Part shown: positions 1 to 7,489 of the stretch, in pieces
Numbering within the stretch: position 1 is the first letter of the stretch
Layout: each line of letters starts with the position of its first letter
DNA from: Streptomyces sp. IMTB 2501
GTDB lineage: Bacteria; Actinomycetota; Actinomycetes; Streptomycetales; Streptomycetaceae
DNA: 46,825 bases
Reading direction: 5' to 3'
Assembly (NCBI RefSeq): GCF_001953885.1
Contig: NZ_MQUS01000044.1
Span: 10,680 to 57,504 of the forward strand
Made by a program: the position numbers and the translations under genes
The notes under the pieces: model-generated
What the model was told of the DNA's origin: nothing
Database searches by the model: none
Seen by the model: the letters and a program-made list of their open reading frames with translations, nothing else

Positions 1-596
1 TTCAGTGAGACCCACCCGTTCGCCGGCTGCGCCAGCGCACCCGTCGACGTCCATCGGTACGTCGACGGCAGGGAGCAGGTGCCGCCGCCCGGCGTCGCGG
101 ACAGGCCTGTCCATTTCTGGTTGCTTCCGCCGTTGCACGTCCAGAGCTCCACCGCCGTGCCGTTGGCTGTGCCGGCGCCGGTGACGTCCAGGCATAGCCC
201 GGATTCGACGCCGACGATCGTGCCGTCGGAATTCACCCGCCACTGCTGGTTCGCACCGCCGCTGCAAGTCCAGATCCGCACCTGGGTACCGGCCGCGGTG
301 GCGTGGCCCGGAACATCCAGACACTTGTTGCCGTACACGGTCAGATGGTTGCTGTCCGTCCATGTCCACTGCTGGTTGGTGCCGCCCGAGCAGTCCCAGA
401 TCTGCGGGTGGGTGCCGTCGGTCTGGCTGGCGTTCGGTACGTCGAGACACCGGCCGGAACCCACACCGCGTAAGGCGCCGCTGGTGGCCGCCTGAGCCGG
501 GTTGGCGACAAGTGTCGCCGCCAGCAGGAGCAGGGCCGCGACGGTGGCGGCGAACACCGCGGGCAGATGTCCGCGGCTTGAAACTCGTCTGGGCAT
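1..596 (-). CDS. abfB: CBM13-GH62 alpha-L-arabinofuranosidase, 3' end outside window
   Basis: A secreted enzyme that would release arabinose side chains from arabinoxylan. The ATG at 594-596 follows an AGG-containing ribosome site, and 198 codons are visible. Residues 1-36 form a Sec signal (hydrophobic core AALLLLAATLVA, cleavage near PAQA). Residues 40-165 are a ricin-type CBM13 with repeated QxW motifs (NQQW, NQQW, NQKW) and paired GxCLDV motifs. After a short GGG linker the sequence CSLPSTYRWTSTGALAQP begins, which I recognise as the start of the GH62 catalytic domain. Its catalytic residues lie beyond the window. The CBM13-then-GH62 order matches the Streptomyces AbfB type; the family is clear, the symbol is by analogy. 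Confidence 0.85.
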   Translation of the reverse strand, partial: MPRRVSSRGHLPAVFAATVAALLLLAATLVANPAQAATSGALRGVGSGRCLDVPNASQTDGTHPQIWDCSGGTNQQWTWTDSNHLTVYGNKCLDVPGHATAAGTQVRIWTCSGGANQQWRVNSDGTIVGVESGLCLDVTGAGTANGTAVELWTCNGGSNQKWTGLSATPGGGTCSLPSTYRWTSTGALAQPANGWVSL

Positions 597-781
597 GGGG
601 ACCTCGTCATCCTTGGGTGAGCGGCTCCGGTTGGCCCCATCAGGGGCTGCCCGGACTGTCGACGCGAGACACATTGATGCGGGCATGTCATTGGCGTCGT
701 GCGGCATGCCCCTTGCGGCTCGGTGGTTGCGGTGGCGCGACTCGGCGGTGCTCTGCTGTGCGAGTGGAGTGACCTCTTGGT

Positions 782-812
782 TCGGTATCTCGTTCGAAGG
801 TCGAAATACCGA
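782..812. promoter_or_regulatory. inverted repeat, candidate operator of the GH62 gene
   Basis: The arms TCGGTAT (782-788) and ATACCGA (806-812) are perfectly complementary around a centre holding two TCGAA elements. The repeat lies just downstream of the predicted -10 box of the GH62 gene, where a repressor would block transcription. The rest of the gap 597-1042 shows no gene. Confidence 0.4.
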
Positions 813-821
813 GCAGCTTGG

Positions 822-849
822 ATGATAGGGAACCAAAGAGCAGCGTCAA
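822..849 (-). promoter_or_regulatory. predicted promoter of the GH62 gene
   Basis: On the minus strand TTGACG (844-849) is followed after 16 bases by TATCAT (822-827), close to the vegetative consensus. The implied leader to the ATG at 596 is about 215 bases. Confidence 0.45.
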
Positions 850-1042
850 TACCTCCTGGAATCCGGCCCGCGCCGACATCCTGGCCGGCTTGCGCCGTTG
901 TCGGCGAAACGCCGTGCGCCCGGGATGCCTCGCTCACCGTTGGGCAACGGGTCCATAGCGCGGTGAACTGAATGGCAGCGATGACGGCGGCCGCCGTGGG
1001 CCCGGGAGAGCGGGCCCGTGCCCAGCTCGGCCGTGCGCATGT

Positions 1043-2518
1043 TCACGGGGCACCGCCGAGGAGTCGGCTCTCGTCCCACCAGGGAGGCGTCTCGTCGCGG
1101 ACCGGGTCGAACTCGACCAGCGTCACTTCGTGGCGGGCCAGCGCGAGATCGAGGCCGACCATGCCGTCCCGCGCGGTCTCCCGGCCGTGCGTACGCGCAG
1201 GTTCGGCGGCCTCGTGCAGCCGGTCGAGCCGGCGCAGGTCCGGGGAGAGGGGGCTGCCCATGCGCCGCCACGCCGTGTACGCGTTGCCGCGCTCCCCGTC
1301 GACGGACGACCGCAGGGTGAACACCTCGCCCGGACCGGTCGGCACCGAGAGGCGTACCCGGTGCCCGTCCGTGTCCACCGGTGCCCACGCGAGCACCGCC
1401 ACCCGCCCGTCGGCGTGCCGCGTCACGAGATGGTCGGCACCGCGCGCAAGTACCACCTCGCCCGTCCGCGCCATAAACGCATAGAGGTGGTACGTCGGCT
1501 TCTTCACCTGCCGGTGGGTGAGCAGCCCGAACCCGCCGTGGAACAGCGCGGTCGGTACGCCCGTCTCCTCGAACATGTCGCTGAACGTCCAGTACGAGAA
1601 GGAGTCCGCGTACTCCCCGCCCTCCGCGACGACCGGAGCCAGGTACGCGGCATGGAAGGCGGTGTCGTGGATCGGGTTGTCCGGCCGGTAGGAGGAGTTG
1701 AACTCGGTTATGTGGACTGGGAGGTGGGCAAGACCCGTGTCCTTGAGGGCGCGCCGGGGCTGACCGAACTGGTCGAGCAGCCCCTGCGCCGGGCCCAGCG
1801 TCTGATGCACCCCGAACGGCACATGCTGGGCCGGCCCCGACGTGTACGCGTGCCGGGACACGAAGTCGACCGGCACCTCCCGTGCCGCGGCGAACGCGGC
1901 GAACCGCCCGATCCAGTCGTCCGCGCCGGGTGACACGGCCGGGCCGCCCACCTGCAGCGACGCGTCGATCGCCTTGATGGTGTGCGCGGTCATCTCGTAC
2001 AGGCGGTGATATGCGTGCTCGTCGGCGCCCTCCCAGAAGTCCGGGAGGTTCGGCTCGTTCCACACCTCGATCGGCCAGGTGCGTACCTCGTCGAGCCCGT
2101 AGCGGTCCACGAGATGGCGGACCGTCGCCCGCACGAGGTCCACCCATTCCCTGCATGAGGACGGCGGCGTGACGTTGCCGCCCCACCAGAACACCGTCTG
2201 GTCGCCTGACGCCAACTCGCCCGGCATGAAGCCGAGTTCGAGGAACGGCCGGATGCCGAGTTCCAGATAGCTGTCGATGACCTGATCGACGTACGTGAAC
2301 GCATGGTGGACCCGCCGCTCGCCTTGCCACTCGTACGGGCGGTACACCCCCATGCCGTCACTGAGCAGCCCGTGCCCCCGGATGTACCCGAAGCCGATCT
2401 CGCGCTGCACCAGGGCAAGGGACTCCCGGTGGTCGCGACGCAGCGTGAGGTCCATGCGGCCCGTGCCGACGCAGGTCCGCCACGGGGCGGCGGCGATCAT
2501 GGTGGAGGAGGAACTCAT
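1043..2518 (-). CDS. GH39 family beta-xylosidase
   Basis: A 491-residue glycoside hydrolase of clan GH-A, expected to split xylose from xylo-oligosaccharides. The acid/base Glu is E155 in EVWNEPNLPDFW and the nucleophile Glu is E272 in HITEFNSSYRP, both in GH39 context; the C-terminal third is a beta-rich domain. There is no signal peptide, so it should act inside the cell on imported oligomers. It is divergent from the LacI repressor gene at 3086, and its promoter carries the same TTCCGGAA palindrome as the repressor and transporter genes, which suggests co-regulation. The start at 2518 has an AAAGG-type site upstream. Family assignment is firm, exact substrate inferred. Confidence 0.85.
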   Translation of the reverse strand: MSSSSTMIAAAPWRTCVGTGRMDLTLRRDHRESLALVQREIGFGYIRGHGLLSDGMGVYRPYEWQGERRVHHAFTYVDQVIDSYLELGIRPFLELGFMPGELASGDQTVFWWGGNVTPPSSCREWVDLVRATVRHLVDRYGLDEVRTWPIEVWNEPNLPDFWEGADEHAYHRLYEMTAHTIKAIDASLQVGGPAVSPGADDWIGRFAAFAAAREVPVDFVSRHAYTSGPAQHVPFGVHQTLGPAQGLLDQFGQPRRALKDTGLAHLPVHITEFNSSYRPDNPIHDTAFHAAYLAPVVAEGGEYADSFSYWTFSDMFEETGVPTALFHGGFGLLTHRQVKKPTYHLYAFMARTGEVVLARGADHLVTRHADGRVAVLAWAPVDTDGHRVRLSVPTGPGEVFTLRSSVDGERGNAYTAWRRMGSPLSPDLRRLDRLHEAAEPARTHGRETARDGMVGLDLALARHEVTLVEFDPVRDETPPWWDESRLLGGAP

Positions 2519-2596
2519 GCTGGGCCTTTCGTCTCACGGGCAGTGCGCAGCCGGGAAAGGCGGTATCGGGAACGAGGACCGAGAAGTTCCGAGAGT

Positions 2597-2644
2597 CTTC
2601 CGGAAACAACACCGCAACCTAGGACCGCTCTTGGACCCTGTCAA
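2597..2644 (-). promoter_or_regulatory. promoter and TTCCGGAA operator of the GH39 gene
   Basis: On the minus strand TTGACA (2639-2644) is separated by 17 bases from TAGGTT (2616-2621). The palindrome TTCCGGAA (2598-2605, within CTTCCGGAAAC) then covers the expected transcription start, as for a repressor site. Confidence 0.6.
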
Positions 2645-2727
2645 TGGGGTGCGTACGTACGGGAGTTGGCCGGAATGCCGAACGGCCTTCACATCCCTGG
2701 ACCGATGCCGCAGCGTTCCTGACCCCC

Positions 2728-2838
2728 ATGGGAGGCCTGGTGACCGCCTTCGACCTGCCCCCGAGCGAAACGGAGTGACACCGGCCGCCGCTGGGCGAAC
2801 CGGATGACTTCGACACCTTCTGGCAGGAGCCCTGGCAT
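2728..2838 (+). pseudogene. remnant of an AXE1 / cephalosporin-C deacetylase family esterase
   Basis: The reading from ATG 2728 gives LVTAFDLPPSETE, a stop at 2776-2778, then in the same frame HRPPLGEPDDFDTFW. This resembles the N-terminus of AXE1-family acetylxylan esterases (FDLP...YRP...EPxDFDxFW). Only about 35 codons are recognisable before similarity is lost. It sits between the GH39 and LacI genes, where an esterase for xylo-oligosaccharides would make sense. The identification rests on a short motif. Confidence 0.35.
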
Positions 2839-3016
2839 CCGCCGCGCACCCCGATGCGCCGCTCACCCCACGCTCGGGTACGTCGAGGAGATCCCCTTCG
2901 CCCGGCGCGCCCAGGCCCCCGCCCGCATCTGCGTCGGCCTGCCGGGATCCTGAATCCGCCCGGCGCCAGGGCCCAGATTCGAGGCCGATGTTCGACGGGT
3001 CGTATGGGCGGAGGGC

Positions 3017-3060
3017 TTGACCGGCGACCGGTCGACGGCATGTCCTACGGTTTCCGGAAG
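3017..3060 (+). promoter_or_regulatory. promoter region and TTCCGGAA operator of the LacI gene
   Basis: A -35-like TTGACC (3017-3022) precedes a poorly defined -10 near 3041-3048. It is followed at once by TTTCCGGAAG (3051-3060), the second copy of the shared palindrome. Its position suggests that the repressor controls its own gene. Confidence 0.5.
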
Positions 3061-3085
3061 GAGGGCGTAGACCTTTCGGGAGCAC

Positions 3086-4159
3086 ATGTCGACGGAGGAG
3101 GGGAATGTGGCCGGGGAAGGCGCTCAGCGCAAGACAGCCACGCGGAGCCCGGACGGGCCGGCCAAGGTGACGATCACCGAGATCGCGCGAGAGGCCGGCG
3201 TGTCGGTGCCGACCGTCTCGCGGGTCGTCAACGGACGCTCCGACGTCTCGCCCGCCACCCGGGCCCGGGTCGAGGACCTGCTGCACCGGCACGGCTACCG
3301 GCGCAGGCCCACGGGCGACCGGGCGGCCCTGCTCGACCTGGTCTTCAACGATCTGGACAGCCCGTGGGCCGTGGAGATCATCCGGGGCGTGGAGGAGGTC
3401 GCCCACGAGGCGGGAGTCGGCACCGTCGTCTCCGCGATCCACGACCGGGCGGGTGCCGCGCGCCAGTGGATGACCAATCTGCGAGCCCGCGCCTCGGACG
3501 GCGTGATCCTGGTGACCTCGGCCCTGGAGCCGGGCCTGCACGACGAACTGCGGCGTCTGGGCGTTCCGTTGGTGGTGATCGACCCGGCCGGATCACCCGC
3601 CACCGAGGCGCCGACCGTCGGCGCCACCAACTGGGCGGGCGGCATGGCGGCCACCGAGTATCTGCTGCACCTCGGGCACCGGCGCATCGGGTTCATCGAG
3701 GGCCCGCCGCGGCTGCTGTGCTCCCGGGCCCGGCTCGACGGCTACCGGGCCGCGCTCGACGTCGCGGGCGTGCCGGCCGCCGACGAACTCATCGTGCCTG
3801 GCGACTTTTACCACGAGTCCGGCTTCACGGGCGCGGGCTGCCTGCTCGACCTGGCCGACCCGCCGACCGCGATCTTCGCGGCCAGCGACCAGATGGCGCT
3901 CGGCGCGATCGAGGCACTGCGGCGGCGTGGCCTCAGGGTGCCCGAGGACATGAGCATCGTCGGCTTCGACGACCTGCCGGAGGTGCGCTGGTCCGCGCCG
4001 CCGCTGACGACCGTGCGCCAACCTCTCGCGGACATGGGCAAGTTGGCGGCGCGCTCGGTCCTCGATCTCGCACGCTCGGTCGCCCCCGCGTCGCCACGGG
4101 TCGAACTGGCGACGGAACTCGTGGTCAGGGCCAGTACGGCAGCGCCGCGCCAAGCGTAA
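3086..4159 (+). CDS. LacI-family transcriptional repressor
   Basis: A 357-residue DNA-binding regulator. The helix-turn-helix (TITEIAREAGVSVPTVSRVVNGR) lies near residues 29-52, followed by a hinge and a periplasmic-binding-protein-like sensor domain ending in FDDLPEVRWSAPPLTTVRQP. It is next to the transporter-GH3 operon and has TTCCGGAA sites around it, so it probably senses a xylo-oligosaccharide; BxlR is the functional analogue in Streptomyces. A GTG at 3107 has a much better ribosome site (GGAGGAGGGG, 3094-3103) than the ATG at 3086 and may be the true start. It resembles the regulator at 11816 over its whole length. Confidence 0.9.
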   Translation: MSTEEGNVAGEGAQRKTATRSPDGPAKVTITEIAREAGVSVPTVSRVVNGRSDVSPATRARVEDLLHRHGYRRRPTGDRAALLDLVFNDLDSPWAVEIIRGVEEVAHEAGVGTVVSAIHDRAGAARQWMTNLRARASDGVILVTSALEPGLHDELRRLGVPLVVIDPAGSPATEAPTVGATNWAGGMAATEYLLHLGHRRIGFIEGPPRLLCSRARLDGYRAALDVAGVPAADELIVPGDFYHESGFTGAGCLLDLADPPTAIFAASDQMALGAIEALRRRGLRVPEDMSIVGFDDLPEVRWSAPPLTTVRQPLADMGKLAARSVLDLARSVAPASPRVELATELVVRASTAAPRQA

Positions 4160-4174
4160 CGGAACGTAATACTC

Positions 4175-4219
4175 CGGGGGTGTCAACGGCGCTTTTTGTC
4201 AAGGCCGTTGACACCCCCG
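4175..4219. repeat. 16-bp perfect inverted repeat between lacI and the transporter operon
   Basis: The arms 4175-4190 and 4204-4219 pair perfectly over 16 bases around a 13-base loop (gctttttgtcaag). The repeat starts 15 bases after the lacI stop, so it could be its terminator. Its right arm also contains the -35 hexamer of the next promoter, so it could equally be an operator. Confidence 0.6.
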
Positions 4220-4236
4220 ACGCATGCCCGTAATTT
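4208..4236 (+). promoter_or_regulatory. promoter of the sugar transporter operon
   Basis: TTGACA (4208-4213), a 17-base spacer and TAATTT (4231-4236) form a near-consensus vegetative promoter. It lies 50 bases upstream of the substrate-binding protein gene. Confidence 0.65.
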
Positions 4237-4268
4237 CCGTGGCCACCTCCCCGATAATTTACGGATCT

Positions 4269-4278
4269 CTTCCGGAAG
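4269..4278. promoter_or_regulatory. TTCCGGAA operator overlapping the transporter ribosome site
   Basis: CTTCCGGAAG is a perfect 10-base palindrome in the 5' leader. Its right half provides the GGAAGG ribosome site of the gene starting at 4286. This is the third copy of the motif seen at 2598 and 3052. Confidence 0.55.
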
Positions 4279-4285
4279 GTGTGTC

Positions 4286-5593
4286 ATGCCAGACACTGCC
4301 CCTTCTTCTCTCTCCCGTCGCCGCTTCCTTGGAGTGGTCTCCGTCGCGGGGCTGGGCACCGCCGTGCTCACGTCGTGCGGGAGCTCCGACTCCGGCGGCG
4401 GCAAGGACAGCCAGGGCAGGACCGTTGTCGAGTGGTGGCACATCCAGACCACGGAGCCCGGCAAGCACTTGTGGCCCCAGCAAGCCAAGGCGTACGAGAA
4501 GGCGCATCCCAAGGTCAAGATCAAGCTCGTGCCGCTGGAGAACGACGCCTTCAAGTCGAAGATGACAGCCCTCGTCGGTACGGGAAAGCTGCCCGACCTG
4601 TACAACACCTGGGGCGGTGGCGTCCTCAAGCAGCAGGTCGACGCAGGTCTCACCGAGGACATCACCGACCAGGTCAAGGACTGGATCGGCGACCTGGTGC
4701 CCGCCTCGCGCAAGGCGTACGAGTTCGACGGCCGGACCTACGCCGTTCCGGTCGACATCGGAGCCGTCGGCTTCTGGTACAACAAGGCGCTCTTCAAGCA
4801 GGCCAAGATCGCCGCCCCGCCCACGACCTGGGCCGAACTCCTCGACGCCGTCAAGAAGCTCAAGACGGCCGGCATCACGCCGATCGCCCTCGCCGGCAAG
4901 GAGAAGTGGCCCGGCATGTACTACTGGGCGTATCTGGCGATCCGTATCGCCGGGGTCGACGGAATGCAGAAGGCCGCGGACGCGAAGGACTTCAGCGGCG
5001 ACGACTTCGTCAAGGCGGGCGAGCACCTCAAGGAACTCGTGGACCTGCAGCCGTTCCAGAAGGGCTTCCTGGGTGCCGCGTACCCGGGGCCGACCGGTGA
5101 GGCAGCCACCATGGGCAACGCCAAGGCGGCCATGGAACTGATGGGCCAGTGGGCGCCCAATACGCAGAAGTCGGAGGGCAAGGGCATCGGCTCCGACCTC
5201 GGCTTCTTCCCCTTCCCGGCGGTCGACGGCGGCAAGGGCAAGCCCACCGACGTCTTCGGCGGTGGCGGCGGCTACGCGCTGCGCAAGGGCGGGCCCAAGG
5301 AGGCCCTCGACTTCCTGAAGTGGTTCGTCGGCCCCGAGAGCGACAGCAGGCTCGTCAGGGAAGGCGGGATGATCCCGGTGAACACGAAGGCCCGGGACGC
5401 CCTCACCGATCCCAACCTCAAGGCAGTCTCCGACCTGCTGAACGCCGCCACGGCCTTCCAGCTCTACCTCGACCAGGCCTATCCGCCGGCCGTCGGCCAG
5501 GAGGTCAACGACTCGGTGGCCGCGCTCATCGCGGGCTCCAAGTCCCCGCAAGAGGTGACCCGTTCCATCACCCAGGTCGCGAAGAGCCAGTAG
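4286..5593 (+). CDS. sugar ABC transporter substrate-binding lipoprotein
   Basis: A 435-residue extracellular solute-binding protein of the CUT1 class. The N-terminus has a twin-arginine lipoprotein signal: SRRRFLG at residues 10-16, then a lipobox ending VLTSC with the lipidated Cys at 31. The mature part has the usual type 1 sugar-binding pattern (WWHIQTTEPG, GFWYNKALF, FPFPAVDGG). I chose ATG 4286 because GGAAGG lies just upstream and because the earlier in-frame ATG at 4196 would bury the signal. It is the first gene of a transporter-permease-permease-GH3 operon, the order of Streptomyces bxlEFGA for xylobiose uptake. The ligand is inferred from that order. Confidence 0.88.
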   Translation: MPDTAPSSLSRRRFLGVVSVAGLGTAVLTSCGSSDSGGGKDSQGRTVVEWWHIQTTEPGKHLWPQQAKAYEKAHPKVKIKLVPLENDAFKSKMTALVGTGKLPDLYNTWGGGVLKQQVDAGLTEDITDQVKDWIGDLVPASRKAYEFDGRTYAVPVDIGAVGFWYNKALFKQAKIAAPPTTWAELLDAVKKLKTAGITPIALAGKEKWPGMYYWAYLAIRIAGVDGMQKAADAKDFSGDDFVKAGEHLKELVDLQPFQKGFLGAAYPGPTGEAATMGNAKAAMELMGQWAPNTQKSEGKGIGSDLGFFPFPAVDGGKGKPTDVFGGGGGYALRKGGPKEALDFLKWFVGPESDSRLVREGGMIPVNTKARDALTDPNLKAVSDLLNAATAFQLYLDQAYPPAVGQEVNDSVAALIAGSKSPQEVTRSITQVAKSQ

Positions 5594-6592
5594 ATGACGA
5601 TGACTTCGACCCAGATCGAGGACGCGGAACCCGCTCTGGGAGAGGGGTCGCCGACCGGTCAGGCGAGGAACCGGCGGCCGGTGGCCCGCCGGGTGCGAGA
5701 CTGGCTGACCGCCTTCCTGTTCACCGTCCCCGGGCTCGCTCTGTTCCTCGTGTTCGTGGCGATCCCGATCCTGTACGCGGGATACGTCTGCTTCTTCAAC
5801 TGGGGTGGTTTCGGTTCGCCTTCGGACTTCGTGGGCGTGGACAACTTCACCCGCCTGTTCCAGGATCCGGTGTTCCTCGGCGACCTGTGGCGCGGCCTGC
5901 TCCTGGTGGGGCTCTCGCTCGGCCTGCAACTCCCGTTCGCGCTCGCCATGGCCGTGCTCCTCAACCAGAAACTGCGCGGCCGCGCCGTCTACCGGATGCT
6001 GTTCTTCGCCCCGTACGTCCTGTCGGAAGTCATCACCGGCGTGCTGTTCTCGATGATCTTCGCGCCGGACAGCGGGCTCGCCGACAAAGTGCTCGGCGCC
6101 GTCGGCCTCGGCGGCGCCGGCGGCCTCTGGTTCGCCGGCCAGAACACCGTCCTGGCGACCCTCTTCCTGGTCATGACCTGGAAGTACTTCGGATTCCACA
6201 TGATGCTGCTCCTGGCAGGGCTTCAGGGCATTCCGGCCGAACTGACGGAAGCCGCCCGCCTCGACGGGGCGAACGCCTGGCAGCGTTTCCGCCACATCAC
6301 CCTGCCCCTGCTCGGACCGACGATCCGGATGAGCATCTTCCTGTCCGTGATCGGCGCGATCCAGCTCTTCGACCTGGTGTGGGTGGTGACGCAGGGCGGA
6401 CCCGACCACCACTCCGAGACCATGGCGGTCACGATGTTCCAGTTCGGCTTCAAGCGCTACCAGATGGGGTACGCCAGCGCGATCTCGATCGTCATGTTCC
6501 TCATCAGCCTCGTCTTCGCCCTCTTCTACCAGCGCTATGTGCTGCGCCGCGACACCGAAGGCGCCCTCACGAACATGCGAGGATCCCGATGA
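5594..6592 (+). CDS. sugar ABC transporter permease (MalF type)
   Basis: A 332-residue membrane protein with about six transmembrane segments; the first is AFLFTVPGLALFLVFVAIPI. The EAA loop that contacts the ATPase reads ELTEAARLDGANAWQRF. The ATG follows directly after the stop of the binding-protein gene, and the end overlaps the next start by four bases (ATGA, 6589-6592), so the genes should be translationally coupled. Confidence 0.9.
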   Translation: MTMTSTQIEDAEPALGEGSPTGQARNRRPVARRVRDWLTAFLFTVPGLALFLVFVAIPILYAGYVCFFNWGGFGSPSDFVGVDNFTRLFQDPVFLGDLWRGLLLVGLSLGLQLPFALAMAVLLNQKLRGRAVYRMLFFAPYVLSEVITGVLFSMIFAPDSGLADKVLGAVGLGGAGGLWFAGQNTVLATLFLVMTWKYFGFHMMLLLAGLQGIPAELTEAARLDGANAWQRFRHITLPLLGPTIRMSIFLSVIGAIQLFDLVWVVTQGGPDHHSETMAVTMFQFGFKRYQMGYASAISIVMFLISLVFALFYQRYVLRRDTEGALTNMRGSR

Positions 6593-7437
6593 CGGCCCCG
6601 GCTCCGACTGCACGGCGACGCAGCTTCAAGTCCCTGCCCCTGTACGTGACTGTGTGGCTGATCGGCGTCGTCATGGTGACGCCGCTGCTGTACGCGCTCA
6701 TGTCCGGCTTCAAGTCCACCGACCAGCTCTCCGGCAACTCGTTCGGCCTGCCGTCCCCGTGGGTGACGAGGAACTACACCGACATCCTCAAGGACAGCGC
6801 GTTCTGGCGCATGCTCGGCTCGTCGACCCTGATCGCCGTCGCGACCACCGTGCTGACGGTGGGTGCCGCTGCGCTCGCCGCGTTCGCGCTCGCCCGATTC
6901 GCCTTCCGGGGACGGGAGGTGCTCTTCGCCCTCTTCACGGTCGGCCTGATGTTCCCGTTCGCGGTGGCGATCCTGCCGTTGTTCGTGCTCCTGCGCACGT
7001 TCGGACTGCTCGACAACCCGTGGGGCGTGATCCTGCCGCAGGCCGCGTTCGGGCTGCCCATGACCGTGGTCATCCTGCGCAACTTCTTCCGGGAGATCCC
7101 CGGCGAACTGGAGGAGGCAGCCACGCTCGACGGCTGCTCCGCGTTCGGCTTCTTCTGGCGGGTCCTGCTGCCGATGGCGCGGCCCGCGCTCGGCACCGTC
7201 TCCGTCCTCGCCGTGGTGACCAGCTGGAACAACTTCCTGCTCCCACTGCTCGTCTTCAGCGAACCCACCTGGTGGACGATCCCGGTCGGCGTCCAGCAGT
7301 TCCAGGGCCAGTACTCCAGCGACACCGCCCGCATCTTCGCCTACCTGGTCCTGTCCATGGCACCTGCGCTGGCCTTCTACGCGGTGGCCGAACGGCAGTT
7401 GATCGGCGGTATCACATTGGGCGCGACCAAGGGCTGA
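6589..7437 (+). CDS. sugar ABC transporter permease (MalG type)
   Basis: A 282-residue inner-membrane component with a first segment VTVWLIGVVMVTPLLYALMSG and an EAA loop GELEEAATLDGCSAFGFFW. The ending TLGATKG is usual for the MalG-like partner. It forms a heterodimer with the preceding permease. No ATPase gene follows. In Streptomyces such transporters share the ATPase MsiK encoded elsewhere, which I infer here. Confidence 0.9.
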   Translation: MTAPAPTARRRSFKSLPLYVTVWLIGVVMVTPLLYALMSGFKSTDQLSGNSFGLPSPWVTRNYTDILKDSAFWRMLGSSTLIAVATTVLTVGAAALAAFALARFAFRGREVLFALFTVGLMFPFAVAILPLFVLLRTFGLLDNPWGVILPQAAFGLPMTVVILRNFFREIPGELEEAATLDGCSAFGFFWRVLLPMARPALGTVSVLAVVTSWNNFLLPLLVFSEPTWWTIPVGVQQFQGQYSSDTARIFAYLVLSMAPALAFYAVAERQLIGGITLGATKG

Positions 7438-7489
7438 CACCGCCGTCGGCCGTCAACACCCCGTTTTCACACCGTACGTGAGGAGTTCC

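Noticed and set aside
4259..6613. Long minus-strand reading over the transporter genes
   Set aside because: Its composition (Glu, His and Gly-rich) is that of an antisense shadow in high-GC DNA, and the plus strand carries clear transporter genes.
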